Assembly: GCA_002293665.1 (NCBI GenBank)
Contig: DBDQ01000039.1
Coordinates: 3,715-10,508, forward strand
Direction of reading: 5' to 3'
DNA from: Alistipes sp. UBA928
GTDB lineage: Bacteria > Bacteroidota > Bacteroidia > Bacteroidales > Rikenellaceae
Length of the DNA: 6,794 nt
In this document: in pieces, positions 1 through 6,794 of the stretch
Layout: every line of letters begins with the position of its first letter
Position numbering within the stretch: position 1 is the first letter of the stretch
The notes under the pieces: generated by a model
The model's input: only the letters and a program-made list of their open reading frames with translations
Database searches by the model: none
What the model was told of the DNA's origin: nothing
Made by a program: the position numbers and the translations under genes

Positions 1-587
1 ACGCCGAAACGGTCGATACGGTTCCTGAGCACGTTGAACGAGTTGGAGATCGCCCCTTCGGTCTGCACCCTGAGCACGGCGATCACCTGATCGTTGGTGC
101 TGGTGGGCAGTATCTCCTCCTTCAGGTCGGGAGTGTTGAAGATGTAGGCGAGGGGAGCGCCGCCCGACAGTTCGTTGTAGGCCGAGGCGAACAGCGAGAT
201 GAAGTCGTTGCCCGACTCCCTCTGCCGTTGACGCGCCTGGGCGATGGCGGCGTTGAACACGGGGTCTTGCGAACCGCCAGACATTGCGCGCACCACGTCT
301 TCGACCTGGATCTGCATCATCACGTTCATCCCTCCGCGCAGGTCGAGGCCGAGGTTGATCTCCTTCTCCTGAGTCTCCTTGTAGGTGTGTCCCAGATAGA
401 TCTTTTGGGTCGAGATACTGTCGAGCCATGCGGTTCGGGCAGCGTCACGCTGCTCCTCGGGGAGCGATGCGGCATACTGATCGGCCTTGCGTTCGGTCAG
501 TTTGGTGGCGAGCGTGAAAGATAGTTGGTAAGCACAGGCGAGTACCAAAAGGACGGTAATGAACCTGATGAAGCCTTTGTTTTGCAT
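1..587 (-). CDS. secD: Protein translocase subunit SecD, N-terminal part (probably a SecDF fusion); runs off the window
   Basis: The ATG at 587-585 opens a frame that stays open to the window edge, giving 195 codons. SecD/SecDF is the proton-driven inner-membrane accessory of SecYEG that pulls exported proteins across the membrane. The protein begins MQNKGFIRFITVLLVLACAY, a first transmembrane segment at about residues 6-22. A charged stretch follows, then the SecD signature LGLDLRGGM near residue 80, and near the end of the visible part RNRIDRFGV, which matches the SecD P1-domain motif. The roughly 100 residues between these motifs include an Ala/Gln/Arg-rich helix (AAIAQARQRQRESGN) that fits the longer periplasmic region of Bacteroidetes SecDF. 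In that phylum SecD and SecF are usually one chain of about 1000 residues; the fusion cannot be seen here. The gene has its own upstream promoter and is separated from the lipoprotein gene before it by a terminator, so it is probably an independent unit. Confidence 0.93.
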   Translation of the reverse strand, partial: MQNKGFIRFITVLLVLACAYQLSFTLATKLTERKADQYAASLPEEQRDAARTAWLDSISTQKIYLGHTYKETQEKEINLGLDLRGGMNVMMQIQVEDVVRAMSGGSQDPVFNAAIAQARQRQRESGNDFISLFASAYNELSGGAPLAYIFNTPDLKEEILPTSTNDQVIAVLRVQTEGAISNSFNVLRNRIDRFG

Positions 588-641
588 TGCTGTTGATCGT
601 TATATTTTATAATTTTTGTGTTAGCCGGGCACAATAGGGCG

Positions 642-673
642 CAAATGTAGTTAAATTAATTGAAATTGGAAAA
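642..673 (-). promoter_or_regulatory. Candidate Bacteroidetes-type promoter for secD
   Basis: On the minus strand TACATTTG (642-649) matches the -7 consensus TAnnTTTG. A weak -33 element, TTTT at 670-673, lies 20 bases upstream. The site is about 55 bases before the secD start and downstream of the preceding terminator. The leader between is A/T-rich with no clear Shine-Dalgarno site, as is usual in this phylum. The -7 match is good and the -33 match is poor. Confidence 0.55.
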
Positions 674-704
674 CAGAACGCGCAAAATCGCACCGCCCGC
701 ACAT

Positions 705-739
705 AAAAAACCGGCAAGCCTCGATGGGGCTTGCCGGTT
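705..739 (-). terminator. Rho-independent terminator after the cassette B lipoprotein gene
   Basis: A perfect 12-bp inverted repeat (AACCGGCAAGCC at 709-720, GGCTTGCCGGTT at 728-739) encloses a 7-base loop. On the minus strand it is followed by six T (complement of 705-710). It starts about 18 bases after the stop codon of the 758-1267 gene and ends cassette B before the secD promoter. Confidence 0.88.
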
Positions 740-757
740 CACAGCACGATTCGGCAA

Positions 758-1267
758 TCATTTCACTATCTCGACCACGAGAGAGTCGTCCGATTGTAGT
801 TCGCCATTGAGCCACGCACGAAGATAGACATACGGTCTGTATTTTTTTCCACTCCCCTTGTATTCGACGTCAAAATCGAATTTCACTTCGTCGCTCGTTC
901 CGTCGCCCCAATTTATCGTAATGACGTTGCCAAGACAACGACCGAACTCTCCGAACAGTAACTCGTGGGTATCAAACCGCTCGCTATAATGTAGCCTAAG
1001 TCCATACCATTCCGGGGGCGGCAAAGCTCTTGTAGCGGTTTCTTCTTCATTATTAGTCATTATAGCATATACCTCGTCTTCATATTCGATGGTTATATTA
1101 TTGTCGAGTATGTTACCTTCGAAATCAGGATCGAGCAGATTATCTCCATTGGCGTTGTAGACCAATATGACAACGTCGGCGGCGGACATAACATCCCATG
1201 TTGGCCGATCATTGTTTGAGTCACAAGCAACTAATGTCAATGCAGCGATCAATAAAATTCTTTTCAT
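758..1267 (-). CDS. Lipoprotein with one copy of an unrecognised domain, paired with the cassette B protease
   Basis: This 169-residue protein starts MKRILLIAALTLVAC, a short signal peptide with a type II lipobox (LVAC, Cys15), followed by DSNND, an acidic patch that could act as a surface-export signal of the Bacteroidetes kind. Residues about 28-169 form a single domain that I do not recognise. Its marks are NLLDPDFEGN, ITIEYEDEVY, GLRL, FGEF, ITINWGDGT, VKFDFD and a C-terminal VVEIVK. The same marks occur twice in the lipoprotein of cassette A (2954-3976), so the two proteins are paralogues, and the similarity continues past the stop codon. The gene starts 12 bases after the C10 protease stop codon and should be co-transcribed with it. 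Possible roles are protease inhibitor, surface partner or protection from the protease. Lipoprotein status is well supported; function is unknown. Confidence 0.88.
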   Translation of the reverse strand: MKRILLIAALTLVACDSNNDRPTWDVMSAADVVILVYNANGDNLLDPDFEGNILDNNITIEYEDEVYAIMTNNEEETATRALPPPEWYGLRLHYSERFDTHELLFGEFGRCLGNVITINWGDGTSDEVKFDFDVEYKGSGKKYRPYVYLRAWLNGELQSDDSLVVEIVK

Positions 1268-1279
1268 AGTATTTATGGG

Positions 1280-2835
1280 TTATTTGTAAATATTGGGCCA
1301 CATTTTCAGGTCGAATTCATAATTATCAGGTTCTCCTGATCTGGTCCACGAGGGCAAGTCATCAGTGTAATCACCCGTAGTGTCGAAGATACCGGCAACA
1401 TAATATCCGTTGTCCGTTCCGAACCATCCGAAATTGTTATGAAGCAAATCACGGGTTCCGGTATACGTATGGATGGTGGTGTATGGCAACGATATTTCCA
1501 TATCATCATCTTTTATGATCCCAGGGGTGGGGTCCCATGTAGATGTGACAGTGACTGTCCGTGATTGTTTGAGATAACCGTCCATTAACCAGGAGTGTCC
1601 ATCATCGTTTCCGTCACGCCCCGACATGTACACCGGCCTTCCGGCATCAAGTGAGCTTTTGGCAGGAGTGTAACTGTAACTTCTTCCGGAAGACGTGCCG
1701 CGGTACCCCGATCGTCCCAAAAAATTGATCGCATCTTGAGAGTGGGCTGTACTTCCGCCTTCGTAAGAAGGGCAGTATTTAGTGCCAATATCTTGCCCGA
1801 CCCAAAGTATCAGGTCGGAACACAGTTTTTGAATCTCAGGGGGAGCATTATACATAATTCCAAGACTGTGGCCTGAACGAAGATTGTTCCAGTCATCTTT
1901 AACTATGAAACGTTGATGATAAATCCGATCCGAGTGCTCCCAATACAGCATAAGTTGTACTGTGGCTATCGCAACACATCCGGCAGGGATGTATCCTCCG
2001 CTCCTATGACTACGCACTTCATTCAAATAATCTGTGGAGAAAGTCGCTTCCACACTTCGATCGAATACATTACTACGGCCGTCATAGCCTCCCTGCCCCC
2101 AAGTTACGGGAATCATAGGCCTAATCCTGCTTGCATCATCGATTATCCACGGCCCGTATGAGTACGATGTGTTGATGAGAGTATGCTCATTAATAACACG
2201 TGTCTCTGTCGACTGTTTTTCGAGGGATGCCAAATACTCGGCGATGTACTCTGCAATCGCCGGATTTTCGTTCGCAAGTCGGGCGAGCATTGCTACCTCC
2301 ACAGAGTCTCGCCATTTTTCGTGCTCGGCGATCGAACGGGCAGCGTAAGCATCGAGACGGGAGAGCATCACCGCAAGTCCAGGATTGTCCGAATCTTCAT
2401 CGAAGTTGCCTTGTCCGACTGAAATGGCGATCTCATCTTTAATACGCCGGTCGGCGGCAATCACCGAGTAGCCTTCGTCATCCGCAAAGTTCACGACATA
2501 AAATAATTCCTCCTCGGTGTCTTCGCCGGTTTCGCCGCCCAAGCGGGTCGGCGAATTGGGGACACTCACGGACAAGGGGTAAATTTCGGCAACAGAGCGT
2601 GTGCCACCGGAACGTGTGGGACTTTCGGTATCCCAAAAGCTGATCGCATCTCCGACGATGCGGTCGACCTCTTCCTGACCCAATTTAGTCTCCTTGCCCA
2701 CTGTCGAGAGAAATTTCATCTCGTCGGCAGTGAAAGTTTGGACTCTTTCTCTCTCTCTCCGGAGAGCACGGCATCATCTTGGGCACATGCTGCTAAAAAC
2801 AGCGCAGGAAGCAGATAAATAAAGTGTTTCTTCAT
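1280..2835 (-). CDS. C10 family (streptopain/SpeB-like) cysteine protease, cassette B; signal peptide out of frame at a GA repeat
   Basis: The start at 2835 gives the lipoprotein signal peptide MKKHFIYLLPALFLAAC. That frame stops after 39 codons at 2716, while the protease body is open in another frame from an ATG at 2719 (479 residues). Removing one GA unit from the repeat at 2748-2759 joins them into 517 residues. In body numbering, residues about 43-107 resemble the SpeB-type inhibitory propeptide (LFYVVNFADDEGYSVIAADR). The protease follows: WGQ at 207-209, catalytic Cys248 in AGCVAIATVQ, catalytic His375 in DGHSWLMDGY, and HNNFGW at 427-432. SpeB has N-W-G-W at the last site; Phe replaces the first Trp here. 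C10 enzymes are secreted endopeptidases made as zymogens. In-frame residues just upstream of ATG 2719 (TFTADE) match TSDE in copy A, so that ATG is not the ancestral start. Phase-variable, decayed, or made without a signal peptide: phase-variable is preferred. Confidence 0.85.
2748..2759 (-). repeat. (GA)6 dinucleotide repeat in the protease coding region, candidate phase switch
   Basis: Minus-strand reading gives six GA units, lying 25-29 codons into the gene, shortly after the lipobox Cys. With six units the signal peptide reads into a stop at 2716. With five or eight it reads into the protease. The repeat abuts a 12-bp perfect palindrome, CTCTCCGGAGAG at 2755-2766. The repeat and the frame arithmetic are directly visible; variability is inferred. 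Confidence 0.75.
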
Positions 2836-2867
2836 AAGTTTGGAATTTTTGAGGTTAAAACATATCC

Positions 2868-2899
2868 CAAAGATACAAAACATTTTCAATATCCACAAA
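2868..2899 (-). promoter_or_regulatory. Bacteroidetes-type promoter of cassette B
   Basis: The minus strand has TTTG (2896-2899), a 20-base spacer and TATCTTTG (2868-2875), a full match to the Bacteroides -33/-7 consensus. The start codon at 2835 lies about 33 bases downstream, giving a short A/T-rich leader without a Shine-Dalgarno site. The -33 box is the end of the T-tract of the preceding terminator. Both boxes and the spacer are identical in the cassette A promoter. Confidence 0.82.
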
Positions 2900-2930
2900 A
2901 AAACGGGCGGGCTTTTTCAGGCCCGCCCGT
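2897..2930 (-). terminator. Rho-independent terminator after the cassette A lipoprotein gene
   Basis: A perfect 10-bp G/C-rich inverted repeat (ACGGGCGGGC at 2903-2912, GCCCGCCCGT at 2921-2930) has an 8-base loop. On the minus strand it is followed by seven T (2897-2903). It lies about 23 bases after the stop codon of the 2954-3976 gene, and its T-tract overlaps the -33 box of the next promoter. Confidence 0.88.
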
Positions 2931-2953
2931 CTGTCCACGCCGCAATTCGGCGA

Positions 2954-3976
2954 TCATTTCACGATCTCGACCGCAAGGCCGTATTTGGGGTGCAGACCCT
3001 CGGAGACCAATTCGCCGTCGACCCAAATTTTCGTAGGCCATGTGGTGGGGATGAGGTCATTACCCGTTACAGGACTTATCAGCCCGTGAACCAGGTAACA
3101 GTCGAATTTCACATGGCTCGTCGTGCCGTCGCCCCAGTCGATCGTGAACTTCTCGCCGCGACACCCTTCGCCGCCTGTGGGAAACTCTCCGAATTTCAGT
3201 ACCGTGGGGGAATCGTCTTTGTAAGGATTGAGCGGTTCGATTCTGAGGCCGTTCCACTGGGGAGGATAATACCTTGTGCGCGCCGCGAGTGGCCATATTT
3301 CGCCGTTGTATTCGACCTTAATGTCACGTCCAGGAATGTTGCCCTCCGTGGCGGGATCGAGAAGGTTCTCTCCCGCGGAGTTATTTACGAACATTATGAA
3401 ATCAAACTGGCCATATTCGATTATCGGAGACTCGGTGTAATTGGCAATATCGACATCCAGCGAACCTTCGGACATCAACGTTTCGTTAACCCAAATCTTT
3501 ATTTCGACGTTGGAATATCCGTCCCGCCCGCGCTCAGTCAGATAGAAATCGAACTTCACCACATCCCGATCCAACAGGCTCTCTCCCCAATCTATCGTAA
3601 ACTCCTCGCCATGATAACCGCCCTTTCCCAACTCGAACTTTCCGAACCTCATCACCGGGGTCTCGTCCACACCGGGAATATATGGCTCCACCCTGAAACC
3701 CTTGCCGCCGCCGGATTCCGAATAAGTCTCGGGCCATTCGAGGGGGTATATCTCGCCGTTATGCTCGATTGTGACCCCACAGGTAGCAAGTTCATCCCCG
3801 AAACTGACGATCGTGTTGTCGAAGTAATAGTCATCGAGCATGTTTATTCCTCGAATGGTCGGAAACATGCAAATATCGAAATAAACAGGCTCCGGCTCTG
3901 GTTCCGGCGGAAATTTTTCGCCGCAAGCCCAAAACAGAGGAATGAATAGAAATGGTAGCAGGACGATTTTTCTCAT
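2954..3976 (-). CDS. Lipoprotein with two copies of the same unrecognised domain, paired with the cassette A protease
   Basis: The start at 3976 is chosen because it places a signal peptide and lipobox first: MRKIVLLPFLFIPLFWAC, with Cys18. An upstream GTG at 4027 would overlap the protease gene and add 17 non-signal residues. The product is 340 residues. After Cys18 comes GEKFPPEPEPEPVYF, a Pro-Glu spacer, then two related domains at about 31-178 and 190-340. Shared marks are NML/NLLD, an IEHNGEIYPL/VEYNGEIWPL block, GFRVEP/GLRIEP, FGKF/FGEF, FTIDWG, VKFD and an IWVN/IWVD strand. The second domain is closer to the single domain of the 758-1267 lipoprotein, with the same EIVK end. The gene begins 23 bases after the protease stop codon, so the pair should be one operon. 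I do not recognise the family. It is probably surface-anchored; inhibitor, partner or adhesin roles are open. Confidence 0.87.
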   Translation of the reverse strand: MRKIVLLPFLFIPLFWACGEKFPPEPEPEPVYFDICMFPTIRGINMLDDYYFDNTIVSFGDELATCGVTIEHNGEIYPLEWPETYSESGGGKGFRVEPYIPGVDETPVMRFGKFELGKGGYHGEEFTIDWGESLLDRDVVKFDFYLTERGRDGYSNVEIKIWVNETLMSEGSLDVDIANYTESPIIEYGQFDFIMFVNNSAGENLLDPATEGNIPGRDIKVEYNGEIWPLAARTRYYPPQWNGLRIEPLNPYKDDSPTVLKFGEFPTGGEGCRGEKFTIDWGDGTTSHVKFDCYLVHGLISPVTGNDLIPTTWPTKIWVDGELVSEGLHPKYGLAVEIVK

Positions 3977-3999
3977 AACCAAATTGATATTTTTCTTGA

Positions 4000-5425
4000 T
4001 TATCTGTGGATATTGGGCCACACCCACCAGTCATATTGATAATTATATTCTTCGCCCATCCATGCTCTCGTGTTCGACGGCAGATCGGGGCCGATGTTCG
4101 TATTGAACAGTCCACAAGCGTAATATCCGCTATCCTCTCCATCCCAGCCGAAATTGTTGTGAAAAAAGTCGCGGAATAGCTCTACTTTATAGACATGGCC
4201 ATCAATAATGAAGGCGTCCCACCAGCGCTGTTCGAGATAGCCGTCTATAAGCCATGAGTGGCCGTTGTCTGTTAAACGCCCATCATCGGTTATGTAACTA
4301 TATCCTGTGAATAAGACCGGACGATGATTTTTTATTGAGAGTTCTACATCAGATTTGACGTAACGAGAACCTCCGACTGCTTCTGGTGTCCAAAAACCTA
4401 ATCGAGAGAGTAGGCGCACGGCATCAGAGTTACGTGCAGTACTAATATTAGAACCCCAATTCATATCGACGTCATCTCCAATATGCCAAAGAATATCCGT
4501 GCACATTTGTTGAATATGGGACGGGGCATTGCTCATTTTATCCGTCCATGTTTTATAAGTACCGGCCCGATTCCCTTTTACGCCAGTGTATTTACAGAGT
4601 GTATTCCAGTCAATATTTGAATATTCATAGTACGATTTCGGCCACTTCCAATAGGCCATTAATTGTACTGTTGATACTGCCACGCATCCAGCCACAACAT
4701 AACTTCCTATTTCTGCGGTTGCTCTGTCATTAAAGACTGATTCCTGGCCCCACTCCACAGGGATCAACGGCCCCACCTGATAGATGGTTTGCCATGAGGG
4801 GGCATAGACTTCACCGACAACTCTTGTATCCGTGGACGCAGGGGTAATATCGAGAGAAGCTAAAACCTCCGCGACCGATTCCGCATCCATCCGCTCAAGC
4901 AAAGCCACCTCTACGGAATCTCTCCATTTTTCATGCTCTACGATAGAGCGGGTTGCGTAGCCATCGAGATTCGACATCATAATCTGAAAGCCGGGATTCT
5001 CGACTGCATTTTCGTCGAAGTTGCCATGACCGACAAAAAGAGCGATCTCATCTTTAATGCGCCGATCGGCCGCAATCACGGAATAGCCTTCGTCATTCTC
5101 AAAATTCACGACGTAAAACAACTCTTCTTCGGTGCTTTCTCCGGATCGAGTCGAAGTGTTGGCGATACTCATAGTCAAGGGGCGAATCTCTGCAACAGTT
5201 CGTGTATTGCCCGAACGCGTAGGAGACGAACTCCCCAATAGAGATGTGACGTCGCCGACGATGCGGTCGATTTCTGTTTGGTCTAATTTCTCAGGCATTT
5301 GTGTTTCGGCCAGAAATTTGGCTTCGTCAGAAGTCAGGGGCGCCCCCCCCCATGTCAATCTCCGGGGATTGGGCACATGCTGCTAAAAACAGCGCTGGAA
5401 GTAGATAAATAAAGTGTTTCTTCAT
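4000..5425 (-). CDS. C10 family (streptopain/SpeB-like) cysteine protease, cassette A; signal peptide out of frame at a G9 run
   Basis: The start at 5425 gives the same signal peptide and lipobox as copy B (MKKHFIYLLPALFLAAC), then SPEIDM and the G run. With nine G that frame stops after 32 codons at 5327. The body (458 residues if counted from a GTG at 5376) is open in another frame. With eight G the two join into 474 residues reading AQSPEIDMGGAPLTSDEAKF. The GTG lies inside the signal-peptide codons and is an unlikely start. In body numbering, about 61-120 is a SpeB-type propeptide (LFYVVNFENDEGYSVIAADR). Then come WGQ 209-211, catalytic Cys231 in AGCVAVSTVQ, catalytic His373 in NGHSWLIDGY, and HNNFGW 406-411, again Phe where SpeB has Trp. 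The middle of the gene is visibly richer in A/T than dnaK or secD. It shares an operon with the lipoprotein gene downstream. Phase-variable OFF allele is preferred over pseudogene or sequence error. Confidence 0.85.
5343..5351 (-). repeat. G9 homopolymer run in the protease coding region, candidate phase switch
   Basis: The plus strand has nine C, read as nine G in the mRNA, starting at codon 25 and eight codons after the lipobox Cys. Nine G gives an early stop at 5327; eight or eleven G gives the full protease. The run continues into the palindrome GGGGCGCCCC (5337-5346), which could favour slippage. The length and frame effect are directly visible; variability in the population is inferred. 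Confidence 0.78.
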
Positions 5426-5457
5426 AAGTTTGGGATTTTTGAGATTATAATACGCTC

Positions 5458-5489
5458 CAAAGATACAAAACATTTTCAATATCCACAAA
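5458..5489 (-). promoter_or_regulatory. Bacteroidetes-type promoter of cassette A
   Basis: TTTG (5486-5489), a 20-base spacer and TATCTTTG (5458-5465) on the minus strand fully match the Bacteroides consensus, about 33 bases before the start codon at 5425. It is identical in boxes and spacer to the cassette B promoter, so the two cassettes probably share the same basal expression. The -33 box is formed by the end of the dnaK terminator T-tract. Confidence 0.82.
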
Positions 5490-5520
5490 AAAACAGGCGA
5501 GCCTTAAAAGGCCCGCCCGT
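5487..5520 (-). terminator. Rho-independent terminator after dnaK
   Basis: An 11-bp stem (5510-5520 with 5493-5503) has two G-U wobble pairs in the minus-strand RNA and a 6-base loop. It is followed by seven T on the minus strand (5487-5493). It starts about 35 bases after the dnaK stop codon and overlaps the -33 box of the cassette A promoter. Confidence 0.83.
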
Positions 5521-5554
5521 TCTCAATTATCATTCAAACCCTTGCGGACTTGCC

Positions 5555-6794
<1,240 letters not shown>

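Larger units (their letters stand above)
2779..2930 (-). repeat. Direct repeat, copy 2: terminator, promoter, leader and signal-peptide region of cassette B
   Basis: This 152-base segment aligns without gaps to 5369-5520 at a fixed offset of 2590 bases, with about 16 mismatches by hand count. It covers a terminator hairpin, both promoter boxes, the 5' leader and the codons for the signal peptide through the lipobox. Similarity falls sharply at the simple sequence repeats, where the two genes carry different tracts. It marks the tandem duplication of the cassette. Confidence 0.85.
5369..5520 (-). repeat. Direct repeat, copy 1: terminator, promoter, leader and signal-peptide region of cassette A
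   Basis: Partner of 2779-2930, aligned without gaps. The promoter boxes and the T-tract of the terminator are identical between copies. Most differences lie in the leader just downstream of the -7 box and in the hairpin loop. Because this copy includes the dnaK terminator, the duplication may have begun from this dnaK-proximal copy. Confidence 0.85.

Noticed and set aside
228..524. Plus-strand open frame within the secD region
   Set aside because: It is opposite the clear SecD coding frame and has no recognisable product.
2896..2898. ATG at 2898 as a start for the cassette B leader (adds 21 residues before MKKHF)
   Set aside because: It overlaps the -33 promoter box and lies upstream of the expected transcription start, so it would not be in the mRNA. 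The ATG at 2835 starts the signal peptide exactly as in copy A.
2840..3949. Long plus-strand open frame of 369 codons
   Set aside because: It lies opposite the 2954-3976 lipoprotein gene, which has a signal peptide, a lipobox and repeated homologous domains. The plus-strand product shows no recognisable motif and no promoter, so it is a shadow frame.
4025..4027. GTG at 4027 as the start of the two-domain lipoprotein
   Set aside because: It overlaps the end of the protease gene and puts a non-hydrophobic extension before the signal peptide. The ATG at 3976 gives a standard lipoprotein start.
5337..5351. Palindrome GGGGCGCCCC at the G run as a regulator-binding site
   Set aside because: It lies inside the coding region well after the promoter and is not shared with the other cassette. 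It is more simply a by-product of the G run, though it may help slippage.
5374..5376. GTG at 5376-5374 as the start of the cassette A protease
   Set aside because: It lies within the signal-peptide codons in the wrong frame and gives an N-terminus (MPNPRRLTW) with no export signal. A C10 protease with a propeptide needs export, and a conserved promoter and leader point to 5425.

Overview
The window looks like a piece of a Bacteroidota chromosome, most likely Bacteroidales and possibly Alistipes/Rikenellaceae (taxon inferred, not tested). The reasons are promoters of the Bacteroides form TTTG-N20-TAnnTTTG, A/T-rich leaders without Shine-Dalgarno sites, a SecD N-terminus of the Bacteroidetes type, and several lipoproteins. 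Every supported gene is on the minus strand, so transcription runs from high to low coordinates.

In transcription order the layout is as follows. (1) The 3' two thirds of dnaK (5555 to the window end), closed by a hairpin terminator. (2) Cassette A: a promoter, a C10 (streptopain/SpeB-like) cysteine protease gene (4000-5425), a lipoprotein gene with two copies of an unrecognised domain (2954-3976), and a terminator. (3) Cassette B: the same promoter, a second C10 protease gene (1280-2835), a one-domain lipoprotein of the same family (758-1267), and a terminator. (4) The promoter and first 195 codons of secD/secDF (1-587). Two housekeeping genes therefore flank a tandemly duplicated protease-lipoprotein cassette.

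The main observation is that both protease genes start with the same lipoprotein signal peptide (MKKHFIYLLPALFLAACAQ), and in both the signal peptide is out of frame with the protease body. Each break lies at a simple sequence repeat just after the lipobox: a run of nine G in copy A and six GA units in copy B. Losing one G (or gaining two) in A, or losing one GA unit (or gaining two) in B, would restore a complete lipoprotein protease of 474 or 517 residues. This is the design of a phase-variable contingency locus, here with two different repeat types at the same place in two paralogues, both in the OFF register in this sequence. Decay to pseudogenes, or an assembly error at the G run, remains possible.

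The likely biology is a surface-exposed or secreted pair of C10 proteases, each co-transcribed with a small lipoprotein that may be its partner, inhibitor or protective factor. C10 proteases of Bacteroides are known to sit next to inhibitor genes, but the lipoproteins here show no visible similarity to the SpeB propeptide/inhibitor fold, so that role is only a hypothesis. No tRNA, rRNA, CRISPR array or insertion sequence was seen, and no stretch over 300 bases lacks a gene.
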